A stretch of DNA of 64,000 nt, taken from positions 47,591,095-47,655,094 of the forward strand of contig NC_084464.1 of NCBI RefSeq assembly GCF_027409185.1. Reading direction: 5' to 3'. The position numbers were made by a program, and so were the translations under genes. How positions within the stretch are numbered: the first letter of the stretch is position 1; every line of letters starts with the position of its first letter. This stretch comes from Cynocephalus volans (Eukaryota; Chordata; Mammalia; Dermoptera; Cynocephalidae). The notes below the pieces were generated by a model, which was given only the letters and a program-made list of their open reading frames with translations, was not told where the DNA came from and did no database searches. Positions 23,631 through 36,600 of this stretch are shown one piece after another.

Positions 23631-23985
23631 TTCTCTTTACATTAGCTGCGTAATATTCCGTTCTACTTACTTATCCAAACCCTATTGCTGGACATATGCA
23701 TTTTCCTCACATTTTGTAACTATGACTAGTGCTTCACTGAATAGCTCAATAAACATATCTTTGTGTGTATGTAAGAACATTTCTGAAAGGTATATTCTCA
23801 GAAACAGAATATCTGAAACACATTTAAAATCTTGGGAGACACTGCCAAACTCCCTTCCAAAAGTTTGCGCCCCTCCACACCATCTGTGGTCTGTTCTCCA
23901 CACACACCCACCGCATATGCTACCAAAGCTGTTAATTGGTGTCTATCAGATGAGCCACGCTAGTTTTAATTTGCCTTTATTTAAT
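23630..23985 (-). repeat. L1 3'-end fragment, reverse
   Basis: On the plus strand GCTGCGTAATATTCCGTTCT, CCCTATTGCTGGACATATGC and GGGAGACACTGCCAAACTCC read as the reverse of an old L1 end. Confidence 0.6.
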
Positions 23986-25699
23986 TATTAGTGAAGTTAA
24001 GCATCTTCTCAAATGCTTCCTGGCCTCCAAGTTTGTTCTCGAGCAGCTGATTCTTTATAATGAGAAAAAAAAAATCTCATTTACAAGTTCTGTTGTTTCC
24101 TCCCAGAAGTGCTCAGTATGTGGAGAGTACGTGGAAGCCCTTTCTTCCTGTGACACACAGATGTTTCTCACCTTGCATGGAAAAGGCGACTATTTACATC
24201 GGCACCAGCCAAGTGCAAAGCACGGGAGCCAGATGCGAGGACTCCTCAACAGGAAATGACTTCTCCAGCTTTCAAGGGCTCATGTGTTGAAAGATGGGGC
24301 TTCAGGGGCAAATTTACAGATCACAGACAGGAAAAAAGCTATTTCACACTACAAATATAATTTTTATACAGACAAAAATAAAGGAATTGTGACTTATCTC
24401 AAGTAAGTATGGAATTAAATTAAATGTTAAAATAATTTTCATTGTTTTTGGTTTGGGTGGCTGGAGGTACAGGGATCCCCAAAATGTTAAAATCTTGATG
24501 TGAGCAGCCAGTCCTGGCAGGCCGGCTTCATTCACATATGTCCCAACATCCTTCAAGGGCCCTTTCTTCTGCCTAAGAGGCTGGAAAGCTGAAAAGTACA
24601 TTTTCCAGACTCCTTTACATCTAGAATTTCAGATGTGATTTAGGATCTGACGATCAGATGCCCTGGCCCAAGATTTAGGAAGAGGAAGTGAGATGGGGGT
24701 ATTTTGCTGGGATCCAACTGCTGCTGGAACAAGCAAGGCCAAGGAGAAGCTGATATTTTGGGCAATGTCCCAGCGTCCCTCCTTCATGCGGCAAGGGCAG
24801 CTCCCTGCCGTCAGCATCACAGTTACGGTGCTGGCGTTCCAGATCATTCCTGGAGCCCCACAAGGAAATCATCATGCTTCTAGCCCTTCAATGACTTTGT
24901 AAACCCCTGATTCCTTTTCTGCTACAAATAGCCGGCATGGTTTCTGTTTCCTCCAACCAAACCCTGACTGATAGAGCTCACAATTATGCTTTATCTGGAC
25001 CAAGCCATGTGAGATATGAGAAAGAAAAGCCCAGACAAAGGGCAACACAGTCATGAATCACGCTTATTCTGGTTCTCCTAATGGCACTTTAATCATATAC
25101 TTTGTCCTTGTAGACAATTTGAAAGGTACACAAAGGCACAAAGAATGAAATAAAAGTCATCTGTTATTCCATGAGAATCAAATATTGGTGAAAGGAAAAC
25201 ACTCAGCCCCACTGAGATGTTGGCCCTAGTCGACCAGCTGCTGTTGTTCATTTGAATGTGGAATTATCGGTCAGCCAGGGGAGCCTGGGCTGATCTGACG
25301 GCTCACACTCAGTATCTAATGTGAAACTGCACAGTAGCTCCCAGCTCCTTCCCAAGAGTAAGGGAGAAAAGATGTGGCAACAAAATGTGGTGATAATAAC
25401 TTACCCCATTTGTCTCCTGGCAGAAAACTCAGATGCCAAAAGTGCGTTCTGGCCCACAGACCTGCAACGCTAGTGCGAGGCTGAGCGTCTGCACTCGTTC
25501 TGCCTCCAGCCACCTTCCCTGGACACACTGACCAGCCCCTGTGCCCAGAGCGGGTCCTCCATTTCCCTCTAGCTCAAGTTAGAACCTTAAATCTATTCAT
25601 CTACTTATTTAAACGGGGCCGATTCTATCCACTTTAGTCCAAGGTCAAAGTTGACTTTCAGAGACCTCTCTCCTCTGAGTCCAAGGGAAAATAATAATA

Positions 25700-25920
25700 A
25701 AAACGCCTATCGTTTATGGAATACTCCAAGCTGCCAAGCGGTTAATCCTCATAAAAATCCCACAGAGGAGAAATCCTCATCTTACAGATGAGAGGCTCAG
25801 AGAGGTCGAGTCAATTTTCTAGCATTCCACAGCTCATAAGGTGTGGAGTCGGGATTCGAACCCACAACCATCAGGATTCAAAGCTGCGGTTCTTAATCCT
25901 TATGCTGCCTCCCACTCTTC
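25700..25920 (-). repeat. MIR SINE
   Basis: A nearly complete reverse MIR: CCTATCGTTTATGGAATACT, CATCTTACAGATGAGAGGCT, GTGGAGTCGGGATTCGAACC and the tRNA-like end GTTCTTAATCCTTATGCTGC. Confidence 0.8.
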
Positions 25921-26024
25921 CAGGCCCAGGAGAGTGCTCCTGACCTGCTGCCCTCCTGGGGGAAGCTGCCACTCCACACTGAGGCTCTGTTTGCTCATTA
26001 AAAAACTTTTTTCATTTTTGTTTT

Positions 26025-26610
26025 TTTCTAAATAACAGCTTTATTGAGGTCTAACTCACATTAATGTTCACCCTTTCAAAGCGTTCAGTTCAGTGGTTTG
26101 TCGTATATTCACAGAGTTGTGCATCAATCACCACGATTTACTTCCAGAACATTTTCATCACCCTGAAAAGAGATCCCGTACCCATTAGCAGTCACCTCCC
26201 GTTCCCTGCTCCACCCACCCCAGGCAACCATTAATCTTCTGTCCGTCTCTACAGACTTCCCTATTCTGGGCATTTCATATAAATGGCTTCCTCAGGATTT
26301 TTTATGTACAATATCATTTCATCTATGAACGCAGATAGTTTAACTTTTTCCTTTCCAATCTGAATGCCTTTTTTTTCCTCTTCTTACCTAGTTGCCCTGG
26401 CTAGAACCTCCAGACATTAGGCCAACACATCTGGTCTTTCACCGCTGAGTAGGATGGTAGCTGTGGGGTTTTCATAGACAGCCTTGATCAGGTTGAGGAA
26501 GCCCTCTTCTAATCTTGGTTTGTTGAGTATTTTTGTCCTAACCTGTGTCTTTTGAGACGATCATGTGGGTTTTGTCTTTCATTTTATGAGTATGGCATAT
26601 TACACTGATG
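26025..26610 (-). repeat. L1 3'UTR and ORF2 fragment, reverse
   Basis: AACAGCTTTATTGAGGTCTA and CCCCAGGCAACCATTAATCT are the reverse of an old L1 3'UTR. From about 26295 it continues as reverse ORF2 (TATCATTTCATCTATGAACG; GTTGCCCTGGCTAGAACCTC). Confidence 0.7.
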
Positions 26611-26619
26611 CTCACAAAC

Positions 26620-28390
26620 GCTCAATGTGTGGCTTTGAGAGAAAACTAGAATCATGTTCAAATACCAGGCCTTTAGCCCCTGGCAGGAGGAGACTGTGTG
26701 AGATGGAATCAGTGAATGTTGCTGGAAATATTTGACGCCACCCAGTTAAGCCTCCTGAGCTCCAGTGCAGCGATTTCCTCATCCCAGGCAAAGGACGTCC
26801 ACTCTTTTCATGAAAACCTCTGGTCACAGGAACTCACCCCCTAGGACAGAGAGAAGCGCAGACCTGGGTGCCAAACAATCCTTTGACTAAAACGTTTACC
26901 TCCTCCTCAAAGAATAGAAAAATACAGCTTTCTTAATTGTACGGCCCAAACCAACTTAAATGAAAAGGAGATTTATTAGAAAGCTATTGGGGTTGTCAAA
27001 GAATTAAAAGAAGAGCCACAGGAGTCAGGACAGCTCTAAGAGCCCAGGCATTGGAAGTGTTGGGACTTCACCTCACCTTCCTGCCTCTCCGGCGTCACCT
27101 CCTAGCAGAGGACACAGCCACTGCCAGCCCAGGGGTTACTTTCCAGTCAGCTCCAGTTAGAAAAATCCCAGGCCTGTCCTGGGCCGTGTACCATCTGGAC
27201 CAGTTACTGTGGTCATGGGAATGGGCTTTTCCTAAAGCCCAGCCTGGGTCACAGTGCCCTGCCCCACTGCCAGGGGCAGGAGACTGTGATGGAATAGGAG
27301 AGGAGTCGCCCCCAGAGGCAAAGTCACGTTATTACCAGGTGTGTGGCAAGAGGGATGCTGGGCTGATACCTGCATTACCTCATTGCCGATCCCTTTTGGG
27401 GGTGAAGGCATTATCCTATGAAGATTCGTATTTTGAGTGTAGAGGTGCTATCGAGAGAAATTTGAGAGACTCCATTATTACCCATTAAAATATCATCCCA
27501 GGTTAATTTATCAAAGTACTGAGTCATAACACAGAGAAGCCTTAAAAGGCTGGAACCCAGGATGGAGAAGTTTTTTATGGAAAGTTGGGAAAAGAAGGAT
27601 TAGATTACCTCTTTTTTAGAGCCCGAAGAAGAGACCTTTGAGTTTGAATGCACATGTGGGGCACCAGGTATCTCAGGGCAACCAAGATCCCATTTGCCAC
27701 CGGAGGGGCTACTGAACGTCAGCTGAATGGATTTCCTAGTGTCCAGCCCACTTGCTTTACAGATGAGGAAACTGGAGTCCAGTGAAGAAGCACTGCCTAA
27801 GGTCACATAAACAAATAGCCCATGCAGAAAGGCCAAAAAGGCTCAGAGGAGGTCAGAGTGGATGGGGCAGAGGCCTCTAGCTACCCAGGTGAGACCCCTT
27901 CCACAGTGTGGGAAGTGGCTGCCCAGGCTGGGGCTTCATTCCCCAGCCCCTTGGCATCTTCACGTATCCGTCAGGGTCATGGCAGGAAGCATGGTACACT
28001 CATACTGCGTAATTATAGAGAGCTTAATAACAAGACTGTGTAAAAGGAAGCATGCAGGGTGTAGGGAAAGTATCAAATGATGGGGCAGTTGCCTGGGGCT
28101 AGCCACAGAAGGGAGTTGTTGTCACTCTTAAGACTAAAATTTCCAGGGTAAGGAGCAGTGACACAACTTGGGGAGAATGACCGTATGGAGTGGGCAGTGC
28201 ACAGAAATGGTGGCTTTTAGTGGAGGCACACAGCAACCTACGGGAGCCAACAAGGAGGGACTAGGGGACATAAATACCTTGATCAAAACTGACTAGAAGC
28301 CAGAGGACAAGGGAGCCCATTGGTACAATATGTACAGGCCAGCCTCCTGGCCACAGAGCAGGATGAAGATGAGTGGAGAGTGGTAAAAAT
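26620..28390. other. Intergenic, no gene recognised
   Basis: A 145-codon open frame at 27051-27488 (plus) lacks similarity to anything I know and has no clear splice context. A short MIR-like stretch (TTACAGATGAGGAAACTGGA) is near 27757. Nothing else is supported. Confidence 0.4.
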
Positions 28391-29029
28391 AAGGGCAGAA
28401 AGTCATTCAGAAGCAGCAAGGGACATATTTGCTATACCACGTGTCTGAGTTCTAGCAACTGATGTGGGTAGAAATGATGGCTGCCTCTCCCCGCAGGCAT
28501 AGCCCATAAAAGCACCCACCCGAACCTCCACGCTTTCTCTTCCCCCACCTGCTGGCTGGATGTCAACCCCCACATGGAAACCACATGAAGAAGACATAGA
28601 GCCTCCATCAGCCTGGGTCCCCAAACGGCTTCATGGAGAGGATCCCTCCCCACCCCACCAACCAACGTTTTTGTGACTGAGAAACAAATGTCCATCATGT
28701 TAAGCCATGAGATTTCATGCTGCAGCTAGCATCACCCTAACTAATACAGTAGAAGCCCAGTAGTTGGGGCTGGCTTCCTTAGAAGAGGAGCTGGATGTCG
28801 ATCTGGGCACGTTTCCTGAACTAAAAAGTCAGATGACAGCTAATTTAAAATTGGCTACCCTCACTTGATTCTTTTATTTTGTTTCACAGAACTCATCACC
28901 CCCTGACATTATAGTCTGTATTTATTTGTTTGCTTCTGTCTGGGTGACCACTGTATTCCCCAGTTTCTAGAATAGTGCCTAGCACATAGTAAGTGCTCAA
29001 TAAATATTTGTTAAATAAATGAACACCTT

Positions 29030-29150
29030 TTTTTCATTTAAGTTTTCTCAGCAACTTCATGTGGCAAGCAGGGCAGAGGATGCTGTCATTCATTTTACAG
29101 GAGTAGAAACTGAGGCTTAGAAGGTTGACTTCACTAAAGGCCCTAGGAAA
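29030..29150 (-). repeat. MIR fragment
   Basis: CATTTTACAGGAGTAGAAAC followed by TGAGGCTTAGAAGGTTGAC is a reverse MIR core. Confidence 0.65.
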
Positions 29151-31924
29151 TTAAGCGGGCCTCTGTCTTTTTATTCCTAATCCAGGGCTACATGTGTAGG
29201 GTGAGTAGAGAGGCTTTTAACATACCCCTGCCGTATGTCCCTGACTTATCAAAGGTCTCATCTAGGTCGCTGTTCAGAAATTTAACTACTCAAGAGCAAG
29301 GTGATGAGATAATAAGTTATTCCCGCAAAGTGACTGGGAAGATAGGAATTTTAGAAACCCGTGAGCTGCAGGTTGGGGGATGCAGGGGACGCTATCATTG
29401 GACAGGTGGCTTTTTGGTGCCCCTCAATTCTTCTCCCACCCCTGCTACTTACTCTGCCCCTGTAGGTGGCAGAAAGGCTGGATGTCTACTTACAGAACAT
29501 GCCTGAGTTGGAGAATTCTACCCACCTTCCAGTAAGAAAAGGCAGTCCGCAGACAGCTCATACCTGATACCAACATGAAGAGGCTTTTGCACCATCTAGC
29601 GGACATCGTTTTAAACTGCAGGCCTTTCCATGGAGAGAGGCCCACAGCCTGAGTGTCCCCAGAATTCCATTTCCCGAGCATCCTCTCTGACACCTCAAGG
29701 ATCGGGAGGCCCACAGCCCCACTGCACCTCCAGACCTCACCCCTCCGAAAGAGAAGGGGGAAAGAGGATCCCTGATTCTCCTGAGGGACACTCTCTCAAG
29801 CAGAATTCAACAGCACCATCGTCCCCCACTGTCCCCGATGGGCACGCTTCTCACTGCACCTCTCCCTGGGGACTATGCTAGTCTGATCATGAGCAACATC
29901 TGTTTCCCCCACTTATGTGTGAACTTTCCAAGGCCAGGGCCCTATTCCCTTTGCATTCTCACCACCAGCCCCACCCCATGATATATAAGCAATTAGCTTA
30001 CGAGGATTTGAGAATTTAAAAAATTCAGATCGTAATTTAAATATTTCTTAAATATGCATATTCTGATTTCAGAACCCACTTTAATCTCCGCACTGGAACT
30101 CTAGGGTTGTCCCAGCAGTGGCTTAGTCCTGAGGTCCCACTGAATGACCAAAGCCAGGGGATTAGGGAGCCTGACACCCAGCAGATAGACTAGGAGCTTG
30201 CTCTATAAATGTATGTGCTTTCTGTGTGTCCCTATAAAACGTCCGAGATAACACTTGAGTAGAAAATGTGGATTAACACCATGGGGAGGGACCAGAGGAA
30301 GAAGCCAAGAAAGGCTGTCACTGTGACAAAGACGATGGGTCACTAGCATCAGCCTAGGCTCCTGCAGTAAAAGTGCAAGACACAGCAGGGCCACCAGGAG
30401 TAAAGAAAGTGCTAAATCTGGACCTTCCCTGCAAGGGCAAAAGACTTTGTCGGCAAGAATCCACACAATGGAGAAGATGGAAAATAACGGAGCTCGAGCT
30501 CATGGGCTCATGCTGTAAATGTCTCCACAGAGAGTTGTAGAATTTGTTTCACTAATGAACTTAATATACTCAATATACTCACTTCTTAATATACTCTTGA
30601 TATACTTAGTTCCTTCATAAGCTATTTACTGTTGAAGGTCATGTAGTCTGGCAAAAAAAAAGAGGACATGACTGGCTACTTTTGCAAACATGAAATATAT
30701 ATTTCACAAATATGAGAATATATCTCCTGCTTTTTAAAATTCTTTGTGAGAAAGTCCATTTTGGCATATATAGTCCTGCCACTTTTCAGGAACCTAACTG
30801 TGTTAAAAATAGACTTAAACCCAGAGCCTCACCTCATGCCAGGTACACAGCAGGTGCTTGATTAATGCTTATGGGAAAAAGGTCTGAATAAATTCCTTTA
30901 TTCCTGGCATCCAGGGATTCACCCCCAGACCAGGGCTTAACATGCCTGGGGAGATGGAGAAAAGGGTAGCGCTCACCCCATGGCCAAGTGGAGAGTTCCA
31001 GAATATGGGGATCTGGGGTGGTCAACCTGCCCAAACCTGCTCTCCCAGCCCTGATGGTGCCAGCATTGGGTGAGATTCATTGCCATGGGTTAAGGCACAG
31101 TCCCTGGGATATACAGCTGTTGACAACCATCAACACACCAGCAGGCAAATGCCGATGCTGTTACTGCAAATTGTGACTTATAACTCCATCCTCTTGTCTA
31201 GACTTCTTCATCTTGGACCCACAAGCACAACACCAAGATGGGAAGAAATAAGGCAACACTGGGAGCCAGGAAGCTGGGCTGGGATGAGCTGGTCAAATTG
31301 ATCTTGATGGTCCCTCTCAGTCCAGTATGGCACTTTGGGCTGAGGACGTTATAAGAAAAGCCATGGCACATGGGTTCATCCTGGAGAAAGTCAAGGAGAC
31401 GGAACAGTGTCAGAGGGAAGGTGAAAGGGGCTGAAGATTTTCTCACTGAACCCTTTTTCCAAAGCCACCTTCCTGGCAACTTCTGTTGTGCAATGGTTGA
31501 GGGCTCCAGACAGGAACAAGCCAGGGGCTTCCCTTCTCGTCAGCATCACAGCTTTGAGTGCCAAAGTCCGAGTCCTTACCAGCTTCTCCTGTAGAGTGAC
31601 TCAGGCCAGCTCAGGCTCAGTCAGAGACAGGGGGACTTCCTGACCTGCTTGGGGCCAGAGGCAGAGGTGGTTTCCTCCTTCTGAGAAAGAAGATGTGGAT
31701 CCAAGTAGTTCTGTTTTTAAGTGAAAACACACCCTTCACTTTCTCCCCCACCTTACCTGGGGGTTTGCGAGGGCAGAGGCTCTGTCCCCCTCGGGAGGCC
31801 CCAGTCAGTACTTGGGGTTGGGGAGCAGAGAGGAGAAGCTGAACCAAAAGGGCAGGGGTGTATTCATGCTTTAGAGCAGTTTGGTTTGCAGAGTGTTCTT
31901 ATCTAACAGAGATAAGCGGTCCTT

Positions 31925-32470
31925 ACAGAGCAAGCATATACTAAGCACTTCCCAAGCACTGTCTTATTGAAGCTTTCTGGCAACCCCGTGAGGTCAGCTC
32001 AGAAGAAACATTCCCTTTTTACAGATGAGAAACCTGAGGCTCCAGAGAGGTGGAGCAACTTGCCCGAGGTCATATAGGAGATACAGGGACAGGAACATAG
32101 GATGCCACAGGTATGGGGGAGGGGAGCAATCTTCACTGGTTCATAGTCACAGGGTCATCCAAGAACTGAAAACTGAGGATGAGGGGGTTGCGCCACGTGA
32201 AAAGAACTGTTCAAAGAAGATGCCAAGAGCAGAAGGTAGGGCCAGGGCCTCTGCTTCAGAAGTGCCCAAATACACTCAGACAGGCACTGAAAGAAAACAG
32301 CGGGTTTGGGAGAGTCCTGCCAGCTCTGCAAGTCTCTGCCTCAGTTTCCTTGTCTTCAAACCTCAAGGGTTTGGTGTGTGACTTAAATGAGATAAAATGT
32401 ACATAAGGCCCTTAGCACAAGGCCTGGCACATAGTAAGCACTTAAGAAACAGCAGCTACCTGTATCATCA
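31925..32470. repeat. MIR fragments downstream of ETV7
   Basis: About 31925-32090 is a reverse MIR (ACTAAGCACTTCCCAAGCAC; TTACAGATGAGAAACCTGAG). About 32325-32470 is a forward MIR (TGCCTCAGTTTCCTTGTC; AAGGCCTGGCACATAGTAAG). If the ETV7 3'UTR is long, both would lie in it. Confidence 0.7.
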
Positions 32471-32967
32471 TTATTATCATTACTCAGGCTGATAAAGCAT
32501 GAATCCTTTTTTTTTTTCATTTCATGCATCAGCCCTCGAAGGGTGGGTTTTTCTGAGCATGCCCCTTTTACAGATGAAAGAAACTAAAGCTTGGTGAGGA
32601 ACCTCCCATCCCTTCTGTAAATTGAAGGGGTTGGGCTGGTGCCCTATCAGCACCTGGTGACCTCTCCTGAGCTCGGCAGGTACCAAGGGGTAGGGCAGGG
32701 AGACAATCTACCTCCTGTGCCCCATTTAGCCCCCCAGGGCTGCCGTACCCAAAGGATAACATCCCCCCTTCCACGATGTCCTGGATGTGAGACCTTCCAG
32801 CTCTCAGCCCTCCTAAGCAGCTTCAAGGCCCAAGACAACAACTGTGACTTCACAAATACAAAATCTGGCTGGGGATCCCTGCTTCCCTGGGAGGAGGGAG
32901 AAGGCTGCCTCATGGGAGACTCGGTCTCTGCCCCATGGGTGCCAAGTGCCTAGAGTCCACCAGCCCC

Positions 32968-33085
32968 TCATGGAGACACTTCAAGCATCTTGTCATTGAA
33001 ATCCATTCTGTCCTGCTCCTGGCTCTCGAGCTGCTCCAGGCGGCTGTCCTTGTCCTGGACCATCTTTCCTGGAGTCTTTAGAAAT
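32968..33085 (-). CDS. ETV7: ETV7 exon 8, end of ETS domain and C-terminus
   Basis: The acceptor TTTCAG precedes 33085. The split Arg (AG+A) is followed by [20 protein letters not shown] and an acidic/basic tail ending EVSP, then TGA at 32970-32968. The human tail I recall is very similar. No AATAAA or ATTAAA was seen on this strand for about 2 kb; the first AATAAA is at 30902-30897. Confidence 0.9.
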
Positions 33086-33562
33086 CTGAAATTTAGGCAT
33101 CAAGGGCAAATCAACCCCAGCCCCAGCTGCAGAGAGCTCCCAGCCCACCCAACCCCGGCACTACTTCCCCTTTTCACTTTAGCCTGTAGGCTGCTCACCT
33201 GAATAGGAGCTTCTGTCCTGGTTCCTTCTTAATGATGTTGAGCTTATAATAGCGGCGCAGAGCACGGGACATCTTCTCATAGGTCATGTTCACCCGGTTC
33301 TGAAAGGCAAAGCAGCCCCACTCAGCCCCTACTGCACACCCCACTCCCCCCAGGCTTCATTTTCTGCACCTGAAAGGGAGTAGGTTTCTTAAGCCTCTTA
33401 GGCCAGGGTTGTGGAAGGGATTATGAAAGCACTCGTGAGTTTGGAAGGAGAAAGGCAGGGGAAGGTCAGGGAAGAAATAACAGGAAGTTCTCTCACTTAG
33501 GTAAGACCAGGGGGTGGAAATGAATTGCATGTTACTTTTAAATAGTAAATGTCACAGGCAGT

Positions 33563-33607
<45 letters not shown>

Positions 33608-36600
33608 GGGAAATACAATCAAAGAAACAGCTACGTCACTATGGCCAAGTCTTTTTTTCTCTCTCTCTGTGGGGTAGGCAGTGCGGGGTAGGGACAAAGA
33701 GCCTGGGCTTTGGCATCATTTAAGGTCACACAGCTGCACAAATGTTTTTTACCTCTCTGAGTCTGTTTCCCTGGCTACCTAATGAGAATAAGAACATCCA
33801 TCTCACAGGTTTGTTGTGAAGATTAAATTAGCTAATCCATGAAGGCACTTAGCATAGTCCTGGGTATGTAGCATGTGCTCATTAAATATAATTGCTGGTC
33901 TCTGGGCCTCAGTGTCCCTCTCTATACCATATAGGGATTGGACCAGATAACCGCCCCAAACTTCAGTCATTTGCATCCTCCTGGCCACCAGCATTGCTGA
34001 GAGGCAGCATAACATAGTGGGGCACAGAGCCATGCAGCCTGTTTCACGTCTCTTCTCTGTGCCTTACCGGGGTAAACTCTTGGGCAAGTTGTTAACCCTC
34101 TCTGTGCCTCAGTTTCCCCATCCAATAATACCTACTTCACAAGATTGCTGTGAGGATTAAATGAGTTAATACAGGTAAATCCCTCAGAGCAGTTCTTAGC
34201 AATCAGATACCATTACATTTTAGGAAATGCTATAAATTGCTAATTATCACTATTGTTAATAGTTTTCTTTAAAAGACTCATTTTTTTTTTTTACTTAAGT
34301 GAACTTATTTTTAAAAAAGGATACATTCTTTATATCACCACTGTAAATCATGAGATGGGCATGATAGTTACACATTTTTAATCCTAATTCAAAAATAAAT
34401 ACTTAATTACGAGAATTTGGGGCAAACCACCTAAGATCACCTCGCAGACACCCATTTAGGTGTGGGCATTCCTCATGGTGGGAATGCGGCCTCCGTCATC
34501 CCCAGGCCTTTGTAGCCCTGATATCGGGTGCTCCTGCGGACCTGAGACCTAGCTTCCCCCAGGAAACCAGCTCCCTCAGCTGGCCTAACTGCCCCACAGC
34601 ATCCGCTGTGCAATTCACGTAAACATGCTCTGAAAGGCTAAGCAAGGGTGGGACTAAGCCACTGGACAATTCCTGAGTCTCAGGGACGTCACCATCCATG
34701 AGAGGTAACTGCCTGCACTTCAGTATCTCCCAAAACAAAATGATCCTGGCACTTTCAGGACTGCTGGTGAAGGCACCATCAGTGTAGGACTGTCCCCAAG
34801 TGTGGAGGGGTCCACTCTGAACCCCACTCTGTCCTCTTCTAGGTATGTTGAGACCATGCCACCTGCTGGCTGAGGTTCACCTTGTGATTTCCCCAGAGTC
34901 TGGCGAGACCATTTGGATCCACAACTCGAAAGATCTTGGCGTCCTTGTCTTCCCACCTGATGTAGGGCTTGTACCTGCTGTCAAGGAGCAGCTGGTACAC
35001 ATAATCCCACAGCAGCCGGCAGTCTGCAATTTGGCACAGGGGGTGCAGACGGCATTACTGGAGCTGTGAGGACAGGCATTAGAAAGGTGCTCTCAGGGAC
35101 CTCGAGACCAGGGCCCTGCGAGCACCAGCAGGATGGTGAAGATGATGGTACTAAACGAAACAGCCACTATGGGGCTCCTTACCCACTGTCTCATTCAGCC
35201 CCCATCCCTCTAGGAAGTGGCTACCTTTATCCCCAAGAAGAGATGAGGAAACAGGCCCCGAGAGGTGTGGATGTGTCCGAAGTCACCGAGCTCCTAAGTG
35301 GCAGCACAGCAGAGTCTAACCCTCCTCTGCCCAACACCAAAGCCAGTACTCCTTCATGTGAGGGCAGACGGTGGGCCCACAGGCCGGTGGCCCATCACTC
35401 AGCCCCCTGGACTTCTGCTAATTGTAATGTCCATCCTGTCAAGCCCCCTCATGGTGAGGCTCAGGAAAACCAAACGTGCCATTAGGGAGAGCAAGTAGGC
35501 ACAGGGAATCAAGCAGCAGCTGCGTGATCTTAAATCGCAGTACCTGGGCCTCTGGCTCAGTCATTTCAGGCACGTTACCCAACCTCTTCTGAGCCATGGC
35601 TTCCTTGTAGGGTGTGGTGTGAGGATTAAGTAACACAGTAGACCAAAAATCTCTTAGTACAAGTGCCTAGTATACAGTAAGTGCTCAAAGAATATTAAGC
35701 ATTACAATGAAAAAGACCTAATAATTGTGTTTTTAGTGACTTCCAGTCATTTCCAACCTAGAAGCCAGGCTTCTGCCCCTCTGTGATGTCTTAGTATAAA
35801 GGTGGTAGTCCCACCATGGCTAGAAAACTCTCTTTGGAAAGGCAGGCAGCTTGTCTGTCAGCCTGTCTGATTGTCCATCTGTTTAACAATGAATGTAGAG
35901 TGAAAGTGTATCACTTGGTTAGTGCCTGGGTTTACATCCCAATTCCACCACTTAGTGCTGTGTGATCTTGGGGAAGTCACTTAACCTCTCTGTGCCTCAA
36001 TTTCCTTATTTGTGAAATGAGGCTAATAATAGTATCAACCTCAAAGGGCTATTGTGGGATTAAATAAGGACCTTGGACGTGCCTGGCAAATAGTAAGTGC
36101 TCAACTATTTAAAAATAAATAGAGTTTTAAAGGGTGGGGGGAGGGGCCTACTCCATGCTAATCTGAGTGTCTATGATTGGCTAAATTGTCCCTGCCCTGG
36201 AGACAAGATGGGCTTGACAATCCTGGGCAACACTGCCCACTGTAGCTAGATTGTGACCAGCACACAGGACAGTCACTCTACCTCCCCCATCCCCCTCATC
36301 TCCAAGACCAAAACAACCCCGGTCCTTATCACTTGTGACCCCTCTGAGACACAGCCTCAACGCACCTCTCCCAGGCCAAGGGAACACAGCTTCCTACTCA
36401 CCAGCAATCCTGCCGTCGATGGGGGCCTGTGGCACCACGGAGAAGGAGCAGACCCCCTTGGTCCTGCCGCCAAGCTCTGCACAGTGAGATAAGGTGAAGG
36501 ACTCTTCCCTGCCAAGGGGCCACCTGGCCAGGCTGGGGGCATCCAGGTGGCTGAAGGAGCTGGCAAGCCCTGGGTCTGGTGGCTGCTACAGAAGGCCCCT